Positions 41,164-48,617 of a stretch of 64,000 nucleotides of DNA are shown here, in pieces (within the stretch, counting starts at the first letter, position 1; each line of letters begins with the position of its first letter). The position numbers and the translations under genes were made by a program. Under the pieces are notes generated by a model that saw only the letters and a list, made by a program, of their open reading frames with translations, was not told where the DNA came from and ran no database searches. The stretch covers positions 1-64,000 of the forward strand of contig NZ_BMRM01000009.1 in the NCBI RefSeq assembly GCF_014648635.1, given 5' to 3'. This DNA is from Streptomyces cinerochromogenes. GTDB taxonomy: Bacteria; Actinomycetota; Actinomycetes; Streptomycetales; Streptomycetaceae.

Positions 41164-42128
41164 CCATTCTCTGCGTACGTTTCCAGCTGCCACCGATGTA
41201 CGAGGCGGCCCTGCCGGGACTGCTGGGGCTGCTGGAGGAGTTCACCCCGGTCGTGGAGGCGCTGCCGCCGGACGGGGCGCTGGCCGATCTGCGCGGCGCC
41301 GAGCGGTACTTCGGGCGCAGCGCGGTGGAGCTGGCCTCGGTGATCCGGGTGCGGGCCCTCGCGCGGTACGGCGTCGACTGCGTGATCGGCGCCGGGCCGG
41401 GCCCGATGCTGGCCCGCGTGGCGCTGCGTGACGCCCGGCCCGGGGTGACCTGCGCGGTGCCCGAGGACGCCGTCGCCGAGTTCCTCGCCGGCAAGCCCGT
41501 CGCCGCGCTGCCCGGCGTCGGCGCGGCGACCGCCCGCACCCTGGACGAGTACGGCCTGGACACCCTGGGCCGGGTCGCCGCCGCGCCGCTGTCCACGCTC
41601 CAGCGGCTGATCGGCGCGAAGGCGGGCCGGGAGCTGCGCGAGAAGGCGAGCGGCATCGACCGCGGCCGGGTCGTCCCGAACGCCGTGGCGCGCTCGCTGA
41701 CGACGGAACGGGCCTTCGGCATCGACGAGCTGGACCCCGCCCGGCACCGCAGGGAGCTGCTGTCGGCCGCCGAGGAGACCGGCGCCCGGCTGCGCGCGGT
41801 GGAGAAGGTCTGCCGCACCCTGACCCTCACCGTGCGCTACGCCGACCGGTCCGCCACCACCCGAAGCCGCACCCTGAAGGAGCCGACCGCGCACTCGGCG
41901 GCCCTGACCCGGGCGGCCTACGGCATGTACGAGGCGCTCGGCCTCCAGCGTGCCCGGGTCCGCGCCCTCACCCTGCGCGCCGAGGGGCTGACCCCCGCCG
42001 ACCAGGCGTCCCACCAGCTCACCTTCGACCCCGTGGACGAGAAGGCCCGCCGCATCGAGGAGGTCGCGGACCGCGCGCGGGCGAAGTTCGGGCCGCGGGC
42101 GGTGATCCCGGGCAGCCTCGCGGCCTGA
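41160..42128 (+). CDS. Short Y-family (ImuB/DinB-like) protein lacking the catalytic motif
   Basis: This 322-residue Y-family homologue is coupled to dnaE2 by an ATGA overlap. The thumb/helix-hairpin-helix region VAALPGVGAATARTLDEYGL and the little-finger region (SLTTERAFGIDELDP, LTLTVRYADRSATTRSRTLK) are clear. The usual N-terminal VDMDAFFASVE with the catalytic Asp is replaced by LCVRFQLPPMYEA. The later SLDEAYLDVT block is reduced to PPDGALADLRGAERYFG. It therefore resembles ImuB, an inactive adaptor, more than an active Pol IV. A QLTF segment near the end could bind the beta clamp. No imuA gene is adjacent. The role as DnaE2 adaptor is inferred. Confidence 0.85.
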   Translation: MTILCVRFQLPPMYEAALPGLLGLLEEFTPVVEALPPDGALADLRGAERYFGRSAVELASVIRVRALARYGVDCVIGAGPGPMLARVALRDARPGVTCAVPEDAVAEFLAGKPVAALPGVGAATARTLDEYGLDTLGRVAAAPLSTLQRLIGAKAGRELREKASGIDRGRVVPNAVARSLTTERAFGIDELDPARHRRELLSAAEETGARLRAVEKVCRTLTLTVRYADRSATTRSRTLKEPTAHSAALTRAAYGMYEALGLQRARVRALTLRAEGLTPADQASHQLTFDPVDEKARRIEEVADRARAKFGPRAVIPGSLAA

Positions 42129-42236
42129 CCCCTCGGGCGGGCCCGCGGAGGCCCCGGTTATCACTGGAAGTTTTTACTGACGCGTAACTTCACACTTGCA
42201 CTACTCGCCCGTAACTTGACGAATGAACAGCATCCC

Positions 42237-42250
42237 GTGATCCGGATCAC
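42237..42250. promoter_or_regulatory. Perfect palindrome upstream of the lipase gene, CRP-like
   Basis: GTGATCCGGATCAC is a perfect 14-base palindrome with GTGA-N6-TCAC spacing, as for CRP/FNR-type sites. It lies 46 bases before the lipase start. Upstream, CGTAACTT occurs twice (about 42183 and 42210). Confidence 0.5.
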
Positions 42251-42295
42251 AGGGTTGGCCGTGCACCTCCCCTTGAGCCGCAAGGAGATCACACG

Positions 42296-43162
42296 ATGCT
42301 GCCCTGGAAGCGCGCCCTGAGACCCCTCGCCGCGCTGCTCCTCACCGCCGCCGTCGCCGTCGTCCCCGCCGCCACCGCCAGCGCCTCGGACAGCGCCGCC
42401 CCCAGCAGCGGCTGGAACGACTACTCCTGCAAGCCCTCCGCCGCCCACCCCCGCCCCGTCGTCCTCGTCCACGGCACCTTCGGCAACTCGGTCGACAACT
42501 GGCTCGGCCTCGCCCCCTACCTGACGAGCCGCGGATACTGCGTCTACTCCCTCGACTACGGCGAGCTGCCCGGCGTCCCCCTCTTCCACGGCCTCGGCCC
42601 CATCGACAAGTCGGCCGAGCAGCTGTCCGCCTTCGTCGACAAGGTGCTCGCCGCCACCGGAGCCGCCAAGGCCGACCTGGTCGGACACTCCCAGGGCGGC
42701 ATGATGCCCCGCTACTACCTGAGGTTCCTCGGCGGAGCCGCCAAGGTGAACGCCCTCGTCGGCATCGCCCCCGACAACCACGGCACCGACCTGGACGGCC
42801 TCACCCACCTGCTGCCGTACTTCCCCGGCGCCGAGGACCTGCTCAAGGCCACCACCCCCGGCCTCGCCGACCAGATCACCGGCTCCGCCTTCCTCACCAA
42901 GCTCAACACGGGCGGCGACACCGTCCCCGGGGTGCGCTACACGGTCCTCGCCACCCAGTACGACGAGGTGGTCACCCCCTGGCGCACCCAGTACCTGAGC
43001 GGTTCCGACGTCCGCAACGTCCATCTCCAGGACCTGTGCCCGCTCGACCTCTCCGAACACCTCGCGATCGGCCTGTTCGACCGCATCGCCTTCCACGAGG
43101 TGGCCAACGCCCTCGACCCGGCCCACGCCACCGCCACCACCTGCGCCTCCGCCTTCAGCTGA
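42296..43162 (+). CDS. Secreted triacylglycerol lipase/esterase
   Basis: This 288-residue alpha/beta-hydrolase has a signal peptide (LRPLAALLLTAAVAVVPAAT, cleaved near ASA). The oxyanion segment is VVLVHGTFGNS, the nucleophile elbow is GHSQGGM with the catalytic Ser near residue 127, Asp lies in ATQYDEVVTP and His in DLSEHLAIG. Two cysteine pairs are visible (NDYSC with GYC, and LC with TTC). It resembles extracellular Streptomyces class 2 lipases. The start ATG 42296 has AAGGAG upstream. A CRP-like palindrome precedes it and a 16-bp hairpin follows. Confidence 0.93.
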   Translation: MLPWKRALRPLAALLLTAAVAVVPAATASASDSAAPSSGWNDYSCKPSAAHPRPVVLVHGTFGNSVDNWLGLAPYLTSRGYCVYSLDYGELPGVPLFHGLGPIDKSAEQLSAFVDKVLAATGAAKADLVGHSQGGMMPRYYLRFLGGAAKVNALVGIAPDNHGTDLDGLTHLLPYFPGAEDLLKATTPGLADQITGSAFLTKLNTGGDTVPGVRYTVLATQYDEVVTPWRTQYLSGSDVRNVHLQDLCPLDLSEHLAIGLFDRIAFHEVANALDPAHATATTCASAFS

Positions 43163-43169
43163 GACGCCG

Positions 43170-43208
43170 CCGGGGCCTGTCCGGCCTGAGCCGCCGGACA
43201 GGCCCCGG
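43170..43208. terminator. Bidirectional hairpin between lipase and LPMO genes
   Basis: Arms CCGGGGCCTGTCCGGC (43170-43185) and GCCGGACAGGCCCCGG (43193-43208) form a perfect 16-bp stem with a 7-base loop. The hairpin lies between convergent genes. Confidence 0.85.
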
Positions 43209-43214
43209 AACCCC

Positions 43215-44204
43215 TCACCGGCGGTGGCCGCCCCCCGCCGCGCGCCGCCGCACCGACAGGAACAGCACCGCGGAACCGGCCGCCAGCGCCGCCGCGCCGC
43301 CGACCGCGAGGGAGAAGGTGCCGGCGGAGGCACCCGTCTCGGCGAGATCCGCCGAAGTCCCGGTGGCCTCCAGCCGGTTGACCGGGGCCGCCGCGGACGG
43401 CTCCGCCGAGGTGCTCGCGGCGTCGTCACCGTGCCCGTGGTGCCCGATCGTCGACTTGCCGGCGCCGTCCGCGATCTGCTCGTCCGAGGGCGCGGAGGCA
43501 CTCGGCACCGGGGCGCTCGGCGCCGGGGCGCTCGGTGCGGGGGCGTTCGGTGAGGGAGCCGTACCGCCGCTGCCGCTGCCGCCGAAGTCGACGTCCGAGC
43601 AGGAGTAGAAGGCCTCCGGGCTGTCCGAGCGCTGCCAGACCGCGTACAGCAGGTGCCGGCCGGACCGCTCGGGCAGGGTGCCGGCGAACGTGTAGAAACC
43701 GCCGGACGGGACCGGGTCGGTGGCCGTCGCCACCGGGTGCTCCAGGTCCAGCTCGGACCAGGCCAGAGGCTTCGCCGGGTCGTAACCGGGCTTGGTGGCG
43801 TAGACGGTGAAGGTGCCCTTGTGCGGGGCGGTCACGCGGTACCGGAAGGTGTACGACCCCGCGTGCACGCTCGTCGCCGGCCAGTCGGCGCGGGCCAGGT
43901 CGAGCCCCTTGAACTCCTCGTTGCCCGCGCTGCACAGCTTGCCGTCCGGGACCAGCTGCCGGTGCCGCCCGGCCGCGTCGCCGATCCGGATGCCGTTCCA
44001 GTCGTACAGGGCCTGGGTGCCGCCGGCCGCCACGGCCGCCTTGCACGCGGCCGACTCCGGGCTCTCCGGACCCTCCGCGTAGCACTGCGCGACACGGCTG
44101 ACCGGGTCACCCATGGAACCGTGCGCGGACGCGGGGGCGGCACACAGCGCGAGCGCGGTGAGACCGAGCGCGGCTGCGGCGGCGGCCTTGCGGCGTGCGG
44201 ACAT
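43215..44204 (-). CDS. AA10-type lytic polysaccharide monooxygenase with sortase signal
   Basis: This 329-residue copper enzyme oxidatively cleaves chitin or cellulose. After the signal peptide (ending PASA) the mature protein begins with His (HGSMGDPVSR), the first ligand of the histidine brace. The second is probably the His in DWPATSVHAGSYTFRY, and the core ends at VWQRSDSPEAFYSCSDVDF. A Pro/Ser/Ala linker leads to LAETGASAG, a hydrophobic span and RRR, a class E sortase LAxTG signal, so the enzyme would be wall-anchored. From memory S. coelicolor has a comparable LPMO here. GAGGAG precedes the ATG at 44204. Confidence 0.92.
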   Translation of the reverse strand: MSARRKAAAAAALGLTALALCAAPASAHGSMGDPVSRVAQCYAEGPESPESAACKAAVAAGGTQALYDWNGIRIGDAAGRHRQLVPDGKLCSAGNEEFKGLDLARADWPATSVHAGSYTFRYRVTAPHKGTFTVYATKPGYDPAKPLAWSELDLEHPVATATDPVPSGGFYTFAGTLPERSGRHLLYAVWQRSDSPEAFYSCSDVDFGGSGSGGTAPSPNAPAPSAPAPSAPVPSASAPSDEQIADGAGKSTIGHHGHGDDAASTSAEPSAAAPVNRLEATGTSADLAETGASAGTFSLAVGGAAALAAGSAVLFLSVRRRAAGGGHRR

Positions 44205-44369
44205 GGGGAACTCCTCGGAACGGTCCTGGGGGTGGGCTGAATCCCGCGGCGGTGATCAGAAGCTAGCCCCAGAAAACCGCGAAATCCCCTGCTGGGAGCG
44301 GCTGGAGGAGATCCTTATGGTGCGCTTAAGGGAGCGCTCAGACTGCGCTCAGGCAGATGCCCGGGCGGA

Positions 44370-44375
44370 TACCGT
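44370..44375 (+). promoter_or_regulatory. -10 box of leaderless GNAT gene
   Basis: TACCGT ends 6 bases before ATG 44382, and there is no SD. A start of transcription at the ATG is likely. Confidence 0.35.
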
Positions 44376-44381
44376 GCGGGC

Positions 44382-44882
44382 ATGACCGACCAGCACGACG
44401 ACCGGCACGAGAACGACAACGACACGGGACGGGTCCGGGCCGCCGGCCCTGAGGACACGGCGGCGGTGAAGGCGGTGACGGACGCGGCCTACCACCCCTA
44501 CATCGAGCGCATCGGTGTGGTGCCCCAGCCCATGGAGGCGGACCACGCGGCCGACGTGGCCGCGGGCAGGGTGTTCGTCACGGGGGAGCCCGTCGTCGGG
44601 CTGGTGGTGGTCGAGGCGCACGCCGACCACCTCTTCCTGGACAGCATCGCCGTCCACCCGAGCGCCCACGGCACGGGCGTCGGACGCCGGCTGCTGCACT
44701 TCGTCGACGCCCGTGCGCGGGAACTGGGGCTCGGCGAGATCAGGCTCTACACGAACGCGATGATGTGGGAGAACCAGAAGATCTACCCGAGGTACGGCTA
44801 CGAGGTCGTGGCGCGCCGGGTCGACGGCCCGTACGACCGTGTCCACTACCGCAAGCTGCTGAGCCGAGCCGCACCGAGTTGA
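44382..44882 (+). CDS. GNAT-family N-acetyltransferase
   Basis: This 166-residue acetyl-CoA-dependent transferase has the GNAT motif A region (LDSIAVHPSAHGTGVGRRLL, with the pantetheine-binding GxGxGxxL-like loop) near residue 90. Motif B is IYPRYGYEVVARRVDG. The N-terminal 15 residues are Asp/His-rich. The segment VRAAGPEDTAAVKAVTDAAY is the usual first strand and helix. The ATG 44382 is preceded by a -10 box at 6 bases, without SD. The acetyl acceptor is unknown; neighbours give no guide. Confidence 0.88.
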   Translation: MTDQHDDRHENDNDTGRVRAAGPEDTAAVKAVTDAAYHPYIERIGVVPQPMEADHAADVAAGRVFVTGEPVVGLVVVEAHADHLFLDSIAVHPSAHGTGVGRRLLHFVDARARELGLGEIRLYTNAMMWENQKIYPRYGYEVVARRVDGPYDRVHYRKLLSRAAPS

Positions 44883-44929
44883 ATCGACGTGAGCCGGGCC
44901 GGACCGAACCGGGCGGGGCCGTGCCCGTG

Positions 44930-45064
44930 TCAGCCGTCCGGCCACCAGGTCCGGGCGATGTCCTTGCGGACCTCCGGGCGCCCTGCCGGGCGTTCCTCCG
45001 CCTCTTCGCGGATCCGGCGGCTGTCCGTCCTCTTCAGGGGCTTCTGCACGGTTGCACGGCGCAT
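44930..45064 (-). CDS. Small basic protein, 44 codons
   Basis: A 44-codon minus-strand gene starts at ATG 45064 with a strong SD (GGAGG, 8 bases upstream). It reads MRRATVQKPLKRTDSRRIREE onward to DIARTWWPDG before a TGA. It is highly charged, with many Arg and Glu residues and a Trp pair at the end, and has no signal peptide. It lies in a stretch where no other coding frame on either strand fits Streptomyces codon usage. From memory, short proteins ending in IARTWWPDG occur in other streptomycetes; this was not checked. Its function is not known. Confidence 0.65.
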   Translation of the reverse strand: MRRATVQKPLKRTDSRRIREEAEERPAGRPEVRKDIARTWWPDG

Positions 45065-45149
45065 GGCTGCTGCCTCCTTCAGTGCCTACCGTGTTCCGCG
45101 TTGTCACGGAGGCAGACGCTTGTGGGGAGAGTTCCTCATCGGTGCCGGG

Positions 45150-45199
45150 TTGTCAGTGGCGGCTGTCACGTCCGCACTGTCAGTGGCGTGTGTCACTCT
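45150..45199 (+). promoter_or_regulatory. TGTCA repeat array, RecA-independent DNA-damage (PafBC-type) promoter candidate
   Basis: Two copies of TGTCAGTGGCG-NN-TGTCAC (45151-45169 and 45178-45196) give four TGTCA units at 13, 14 and 13-base steps. The sequence CTGTCAGTG, eight bases, then CACTCT (45194-45199) closely fits the actinobacterial promoter TTGTCRGTG-N8-TANNNT. It ends 6 bases before the ATG at 45206, giving a leaderless mRNA. Confidence 0.6.
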
Positions 45200-45205
45200 C
45201 CGGGA

Positions 45206-45826
45206 ATGACGAGCGAGAACACGCACGGGGTTGCGGCTGCCCAGGAAACGGACTGGGATGCACAAGCCGCGGCCTTCGACGACGAACCCGACCACGGCCT
45301 GCGCGACGCCGGGGTCCGCGCGGCCTGGGCGGACCGGCTCCGCGCCTGGCTGCCCGAGCACCCCGCCGACGTCCTCGACCTCGGCTGCGGAACCGGCAGC
45401 CTGTCACTCCTCGCCGCCGGGCAGGGGCACCGGGTGACCGGGGTCGACCGGTCCCCGGCGATGGCCGAGCGCGCCCGGGCCAAGCTCGCCGGGCACCCGG
45501 CGGAGATCCTGTGCGGGGACGCCGCGGCCCCGCCCGTGGGGGACCGGCGCTTCGACGTGGTGCTCGTACGCCACGTGCTGTGGGCGCTGCCCGACCCCGC
45601 CGGAGCACTCCGGCACTGGCGGGGCCTGCTCCGTCCCGGAGGCCGGTTCGTGCTGGTCGAGGGCGTCTGGGGGACGATCGCCCCGGTCGGCATACCGGCC
45701 GCGCGGCTCGCCGCCCTGCTGGAGCCGCTCGCCCGGGACGTGCGCGTGGAGCACCTGTCCGGACACTCGCTGTTGTGGGGCAAGGACGTGGACGACGAGC
45801 GGTACGCGGTCGTGGCCGGGGTGTGA
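45206..45826 (+). CDS. SAM-dependent class I methyltransferase
   Basis: This 206-residue methyltransferase has SAM motif I VLDLGCGTGSLSLLAAGQGH near residue 52, the acidic loop VTGVDRSPAMAERARAKL, motif II-like RFDVVLVRHVLWALPDP and motif III LLRPGGRFVLVEGVWG. This is the small-molecule methyltransferase fold of the UbiE/COQ5-like group; the substrate is unknown. The ATG 45206 follows the damage-type promoter array by 6 bases with no SD, suggesting a leaderless mRNA. Induction by DNA damage would be unexpected for a generic methyltransferase and is an inference from the promoter. Confidence 0.88.
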   Translation: MTSENTHGVAAAQETDWDAQAAAFDDEPDHGLRDAGVRAAWADRLRAWLPEHPADVLDLGCGTGSLSLLAAGQGHRVTGVDRSPAMAERARAKLAGHPAEILCGDAAAPPVGDRRFDVVLVRHVLWALPDPAGALRHWRGLLRPGGRFVLVEGVWGTIAPVGIPAARLAALLEPLARDVRVEHLSGHSLLWGKDVDDERYAVVAGV

Positions 45827-45851
45827 CAGCGGTGCCGGCCGGGACGGGGGG

Positions 45852-46391
45852 TCAGGACAGCAGCTCCTCGAAGCCGTCGGCGCGGGACGCCAGCGCCTCC
45901 AGCGTGTCGAGCGCGGCCACCGCGGCGGACGCGGCCTGCGGGTCGGTCTCCGTGAGCCCGCTCCCGGCGAACTCGTCCTCGTCGAGGCGCCGCACGTCCC
46001 GCCCGTCCGCGGAGCGCCACAGGTCCAGGTCGAGGTCCTCCACGACGAGGCCGGGCCCGACGGCGGTCTCCCCGTCCGGGCGAGTTCCCGGGGGGAGGAG
46101 GACGGCGGGCCGTGTGACGTCGCAGTACCAGCCCTTGACCGAACCGTCCGCGGCCCGCACCTCCTTCACCGAGTACCACCGGTCCCGCCAGTAGTACTCG
46201 GTGAACACGTCGCCGGGCTCGAACCGCACGAACCCGAAGTCCCGGACTCCGGAGCCCGCCCACGGAGCGCGTACGGTGATCCGGTTGCCGTCGTCCTGGA
46301 GCAGCTCCGCCGGGTAACGGATCTTCGTACGGCCCGCCTTGACCAGGACGACCTCCAACCGGGCTCCCGGCTCAGCCGAGTTCACGGACAT
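45852..46391 (-). CDS. DUF402 domain protein (FomD-like)
   Basis: This 179-residue protein is of the DUF402 family. The RPVLLPPGTRP-like segment, DFGFVRFEPGDVFTEYYWRDRWYSVKEVR, the hallmark GWYCDVTRPAVL and DLDLDLWRSADGR with acidic metal-binding residues are visible. FomD-like members hydrolyse nucleotide-linked phosphonates or nucleoside diphosphates with a divalent metal; the substrate here is not known. Its first codons overlap the end of the upstream GNAT gene on the same strand by 20 bases, so the two are co-translated. The C-terminal Ala/Asp-rich stretch is predicted helical. Confidence 0.87.
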   Translation of the reverse strand: MSVNSAEPGARLEVVLVKAGRTKIRYPAELLQDDGNRITVRAPWAGSGVRDFGFVRFEPGDVFTEYYWRDRWYSVKEVRAADGSVKGWYCDVTRPAVLLPPGTRPDGETAVGPGLVVEDLDLDLWRSADGRDVRRLDEDEFAGSGLTETDPQAASAAVAALDTLEALASRADGFEELLS

Positions 46392-47301
46392 AGCGCACCT
46401 CCGTCGCGCAGATCTCGTAGCCGAGCCGCTTGTTGATCGCGATCATCGGATCGTTGCCGGTGTCGTTGCCCGTGAAGGCCTCGGTGACACCGGCGGCGCG
46501 GGCCCGGTGCAGGGAGTGGGCCTTGGCGAGCCCGGCCAGGCCGCGGCCGCGGTGGGCGCGTGCCGTGCCGGTCATCGCCGAGGAGTAGCGGGAGCCGCCG
46601 TCGGTGTACGCCACGGTGAAGGCGACCGGCCGGCCGTCGACACAGGCGGCCGTGGTCAGCTCCCGGTTCAGCAGCGGGTGGTTCCAGGTCTCCGCGAGCC
46701 AGGCGTCGTAGTCCGTGAACTCGTAGTCCACGTCGCTCGGTTCGTCCCGTACCGTCTCCGCGTCCAGCTCGAACAGCGGCCGGGGATCGTCCGCGAAGTC
46801 GGCGGCCGTCCGCAGTTCCACGCCCGGCGGGATCTCCGGGAGCGGCGGGAGCGTGCCGTGCGCCAGGTCGAGCCGGAGGAAGTGCGCGCTGCGGCCCGGC
46901 CGGTAGCCGCGCCGCTCGGCGAACGCCCGGTTGTCCGGCTCGTCCAGGGCCCAGGCCAGCAGTCTGCTCGCACCCAGGTCCGCCAGGTACTCCTCGGCGG
47001 CCCGGACCAGCAGCCGGCCGGCGCCGCGGTGGGTCCGGTCCGGGCGGACGTACACGTTCAGGGAGCCCTGGCCCGGGTCGGGGCTGTCGTGGATCAGATG
47101 GACCTGCGCCGTGCCGATGATCTCGCCGTCCTCCTCCGCGACCAGCGGCCGGAACCGGGCGTCGGGGTGGACATGGAGGACCGTGTGCCGCACCGAGTCC
47201 GCGGTGAACAGGATGTAGGGCAGGGCGAGCCGGCGGACGCGGGCGAAACCCTCGGCGTCGGCCGGTACGTCGGGGCGGAGGGCACGCACGAGCACTGTCA
47301 T
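46372..47301 (-). CDS. Tandem-GNAT acetyltransferase
   Basis: This 309-residue protein has two GNAT domains in tandem. The N-terminal one has GSLNVYVRPDRTHRGAGRLLV (acetyl-CoA loop) near residue 85 and NRAFAERRGYRPG. The C-terminal one has AMTGTARAHRGRGLAGLAKAH near residue 245 and NDPMIAINKRLGYEICATEV. Such tandem enzymes often acetylate mycothiol-related or aminoglycoside-like substrates, but the acceptor cannot be read here. ATG 47301 is the start. The downstream DUF402 gene overlaps by 20 bases. Confidence 0.88.
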   Translation of the reverse strand: MTVLVRALRPDVPADAEGFARVRRLALPYILFTADSVRHTVLHVHPDARFRPLVAEEDGEIIGTAQVHLIHDSPDPGQGSLNVYVRPDRTHRGAGRLLVRAAEEYLADLGASRLLAWALDEPDNRAFAERRGYRPGRSAHFLRLDLAHGTLPPLPEIPPGVELRTAADFADDPRPLFELDAETVRDEPSDVDYEFTDYDAWLAETWNHPLLNRELTTAACVDGRPVAFTVAYTDGGSRYSSAMTGTARAHRGRGLAGLAKAHSLHRARAAGVTEAFTGNDTGNDPMIAINKRLGYEICATEVRYVRELG

Positions 47302-47373
47302 GAGGAGGCACCGTACGGGGCGGGACGACGGGGCTGCCTCTCATTTTCCCGCGGGTGCGGGACAATCGGCCGT

Positions 47374-47745
47374 GTGAGCCTGAAGATCCGCATCGATGAC
47401 AGCGCGCCCCCGTACGAGCAGGTGCGGGCGCAGATCTCCGAGCAGGCGCGGTCCGGGACGCTCCCGGTCGGGTACCGGCTGCCGACCGTGCGAGGACTGG
47501 CCGAGTCCCTGGGGCTCGCGGTGAACACGGTGGCCAAGGCGTACCGGGCGCTGGAGGGCGACGGGGTGATCGAGACCCGGGGGCGCAACGGCACGTTCGT
47601 GGCTGCCGCCGGCTCGGCCGCGGAACGGGAGGCAGCAGCCGCCGCCCAGGCCTACGCCGAGCGTGTGCGCCGGCTGGGACTGGGGGAGGCCGAGGCGTTG
47701 GGCACCGTACGGGAGGCCCTGCGGGCGGCGTACGGCGAGGGCTGA
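47374..47745 (+). CDS. GntR-family regulator, YtrA-like short form
   Basis: This 123-residue protein has the GntR winged helix (YEQVRAQISEQARSGTLPVGYRLPTVRGLAESLGLAVNTVAKAYRAL) in its first 75 residues. A short helical C-terminus of about 45 residues follows, as in YtrA-type regulators that usually control ABC transporters. No transporter is adjacent, so the target may be elsewhere. GTG 47374 has no SD. GACAAT (47361-47366) precedes it by 7 bases, consistent with a leaderless mRNA. It diverges from the tandem GNAT gene with 72 bases between, so autoregulation of both is possible. Confidence 0.9.
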   Translation: MSLKIRIDDSAPPYEQVRAQISEQARSGTLPVGYRLPTVRGLAESLGLAVNTVAKAYRALEGDGVIETRGRNGTFVAAAGSAAEREAAAAAQAYAERVRRLGLGEAEALGTVREALRAAYGEG

Positions 47746-47831
47746 CGGCGAGGGCTGGCGGCGAGGGCTGAGGGGGGTACGGCACCGCCGGATTCCGCCG
47801 CCGTGGCCGAGCGCCGCTGCGGCGGGGAAAG

Positions 47832-48602
47832 TCAGCCGGGCTTCGTCGGCTCCGGGGTTCTCGTCACCGTCAGGCCCGCCCTCCTCGCTGCCCTGCCGAA
47901 CGTCACCGCGTCCCGCACGGCCGCGCCCCCGGGGTCGTTGTTGAAGTAGGCGTGGACGTCCTCCCCGTCGGACCAGGTGGTCGCGATGCGGTCCACCCAG
48001 GTGTCCAGGGAACGGCGGCCGTAGCGCGGCCACGGCCGGGCGCGGCCCTGGTGGAAGCGGACGTAGCCCCAGTCGGTGGTGCGCCACAGCGGGGTGACCG
48101 GGCGGGCGAGGACGTCCGCCCAGCACAGGGCGGCCTTCCGGGATTCCAGCACCTGCCGTACCTGCGGCGTCCACCAGGAGTCGTGGCGGGGTTCGACCGC
48201 GACCCGCGTACCCGGGGGGAAGCACGCCAGGCAGGCGTCCAGCAGCGGCGGGTCGGCGCGCAGGGTGGGCGGGAGCTGCAGGAGGACCGGGCCCAGCCGG
48301 TCGCCGAGACCCGCCGCGTGGCTCATCAGGCGGTGCACCGGCTCCTCGGGCTCCTTGAGCCGCTTGATGTGGGTGAGGTACCGGCTGGCCTTGACCGCGA
48401 CCACGAACTCCGGCGGCACCCGCTCACGCCAGGCGGCGAAGGTGTCGTACGACGGCAGCCGGTAGAACGCATTGTTGATCTCCACGGTCGCGAACAGCCG
48501 GGTGTACTCCTCCAGCCACAGCCGCGCCGGCACCCCGGCCGGATAGACGAGGTCCCGCCAGTCCTTGTACTGCCACCCCGACGTGCCGACGAACAGGGTC
48601 AT
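47832..48602 (-). CDS. DUF72 domain protein
   Basis: This 256-residue DUF72 (YecE-like) TIM-barrel protein begins LFVGTSGWQYKDWRD and has EINNAFYRLPSYDTFAAWRE near residue 42. FVVAVKASRYLTHIKRLKEP, GPVLLQLPPTLRADPPLL, VAVEPRHDSWW and VHAYFNNDPGGAAVRDA follow. The acidic and aromatic residues lining the barrel are kept. The function is not established experimentally for the family; links to RNA or nucleic acid metabolism have been suggested. It is 15 bases downstream of the AAA ATPase gene on the same strand and may be co-transcribed with it. Confidence 0.9.
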   Translation of the reverse strand: MTLFVGTSGWQYKDWRDLVYPAGVPARLWLEEYTRLFATVEINNAFYRLPSYDTFAAWRERVPPEFVVAVKASRYLTHIKRLKEPEEPVHRLMSHAAGLGDRLGPVLLQLPPTLRADPPLLDACLACFPPGTRVAVEPRHDSWWTPQVRQVLESRKAALCWADVLARPVTPLWRTTDWGYVRFHQGRARPWPRYGRRSLDTWVDRIATTWSDGEDVHAYFNNDPGGAAVRDAVTFGRAARRAGLTVTRTPEPTKPG

Positions 48603-48617
48603 ACCCTCATGAAAGCA

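Noticed and set aside
44889..45209. Plus-strand open frame of 106 codons between the GNAT and methyltransferase genes
   Set aside because: Its composition is unlike neighbours, it has no SD, and it crosses the repeat promoter and the minus-strand small gene.
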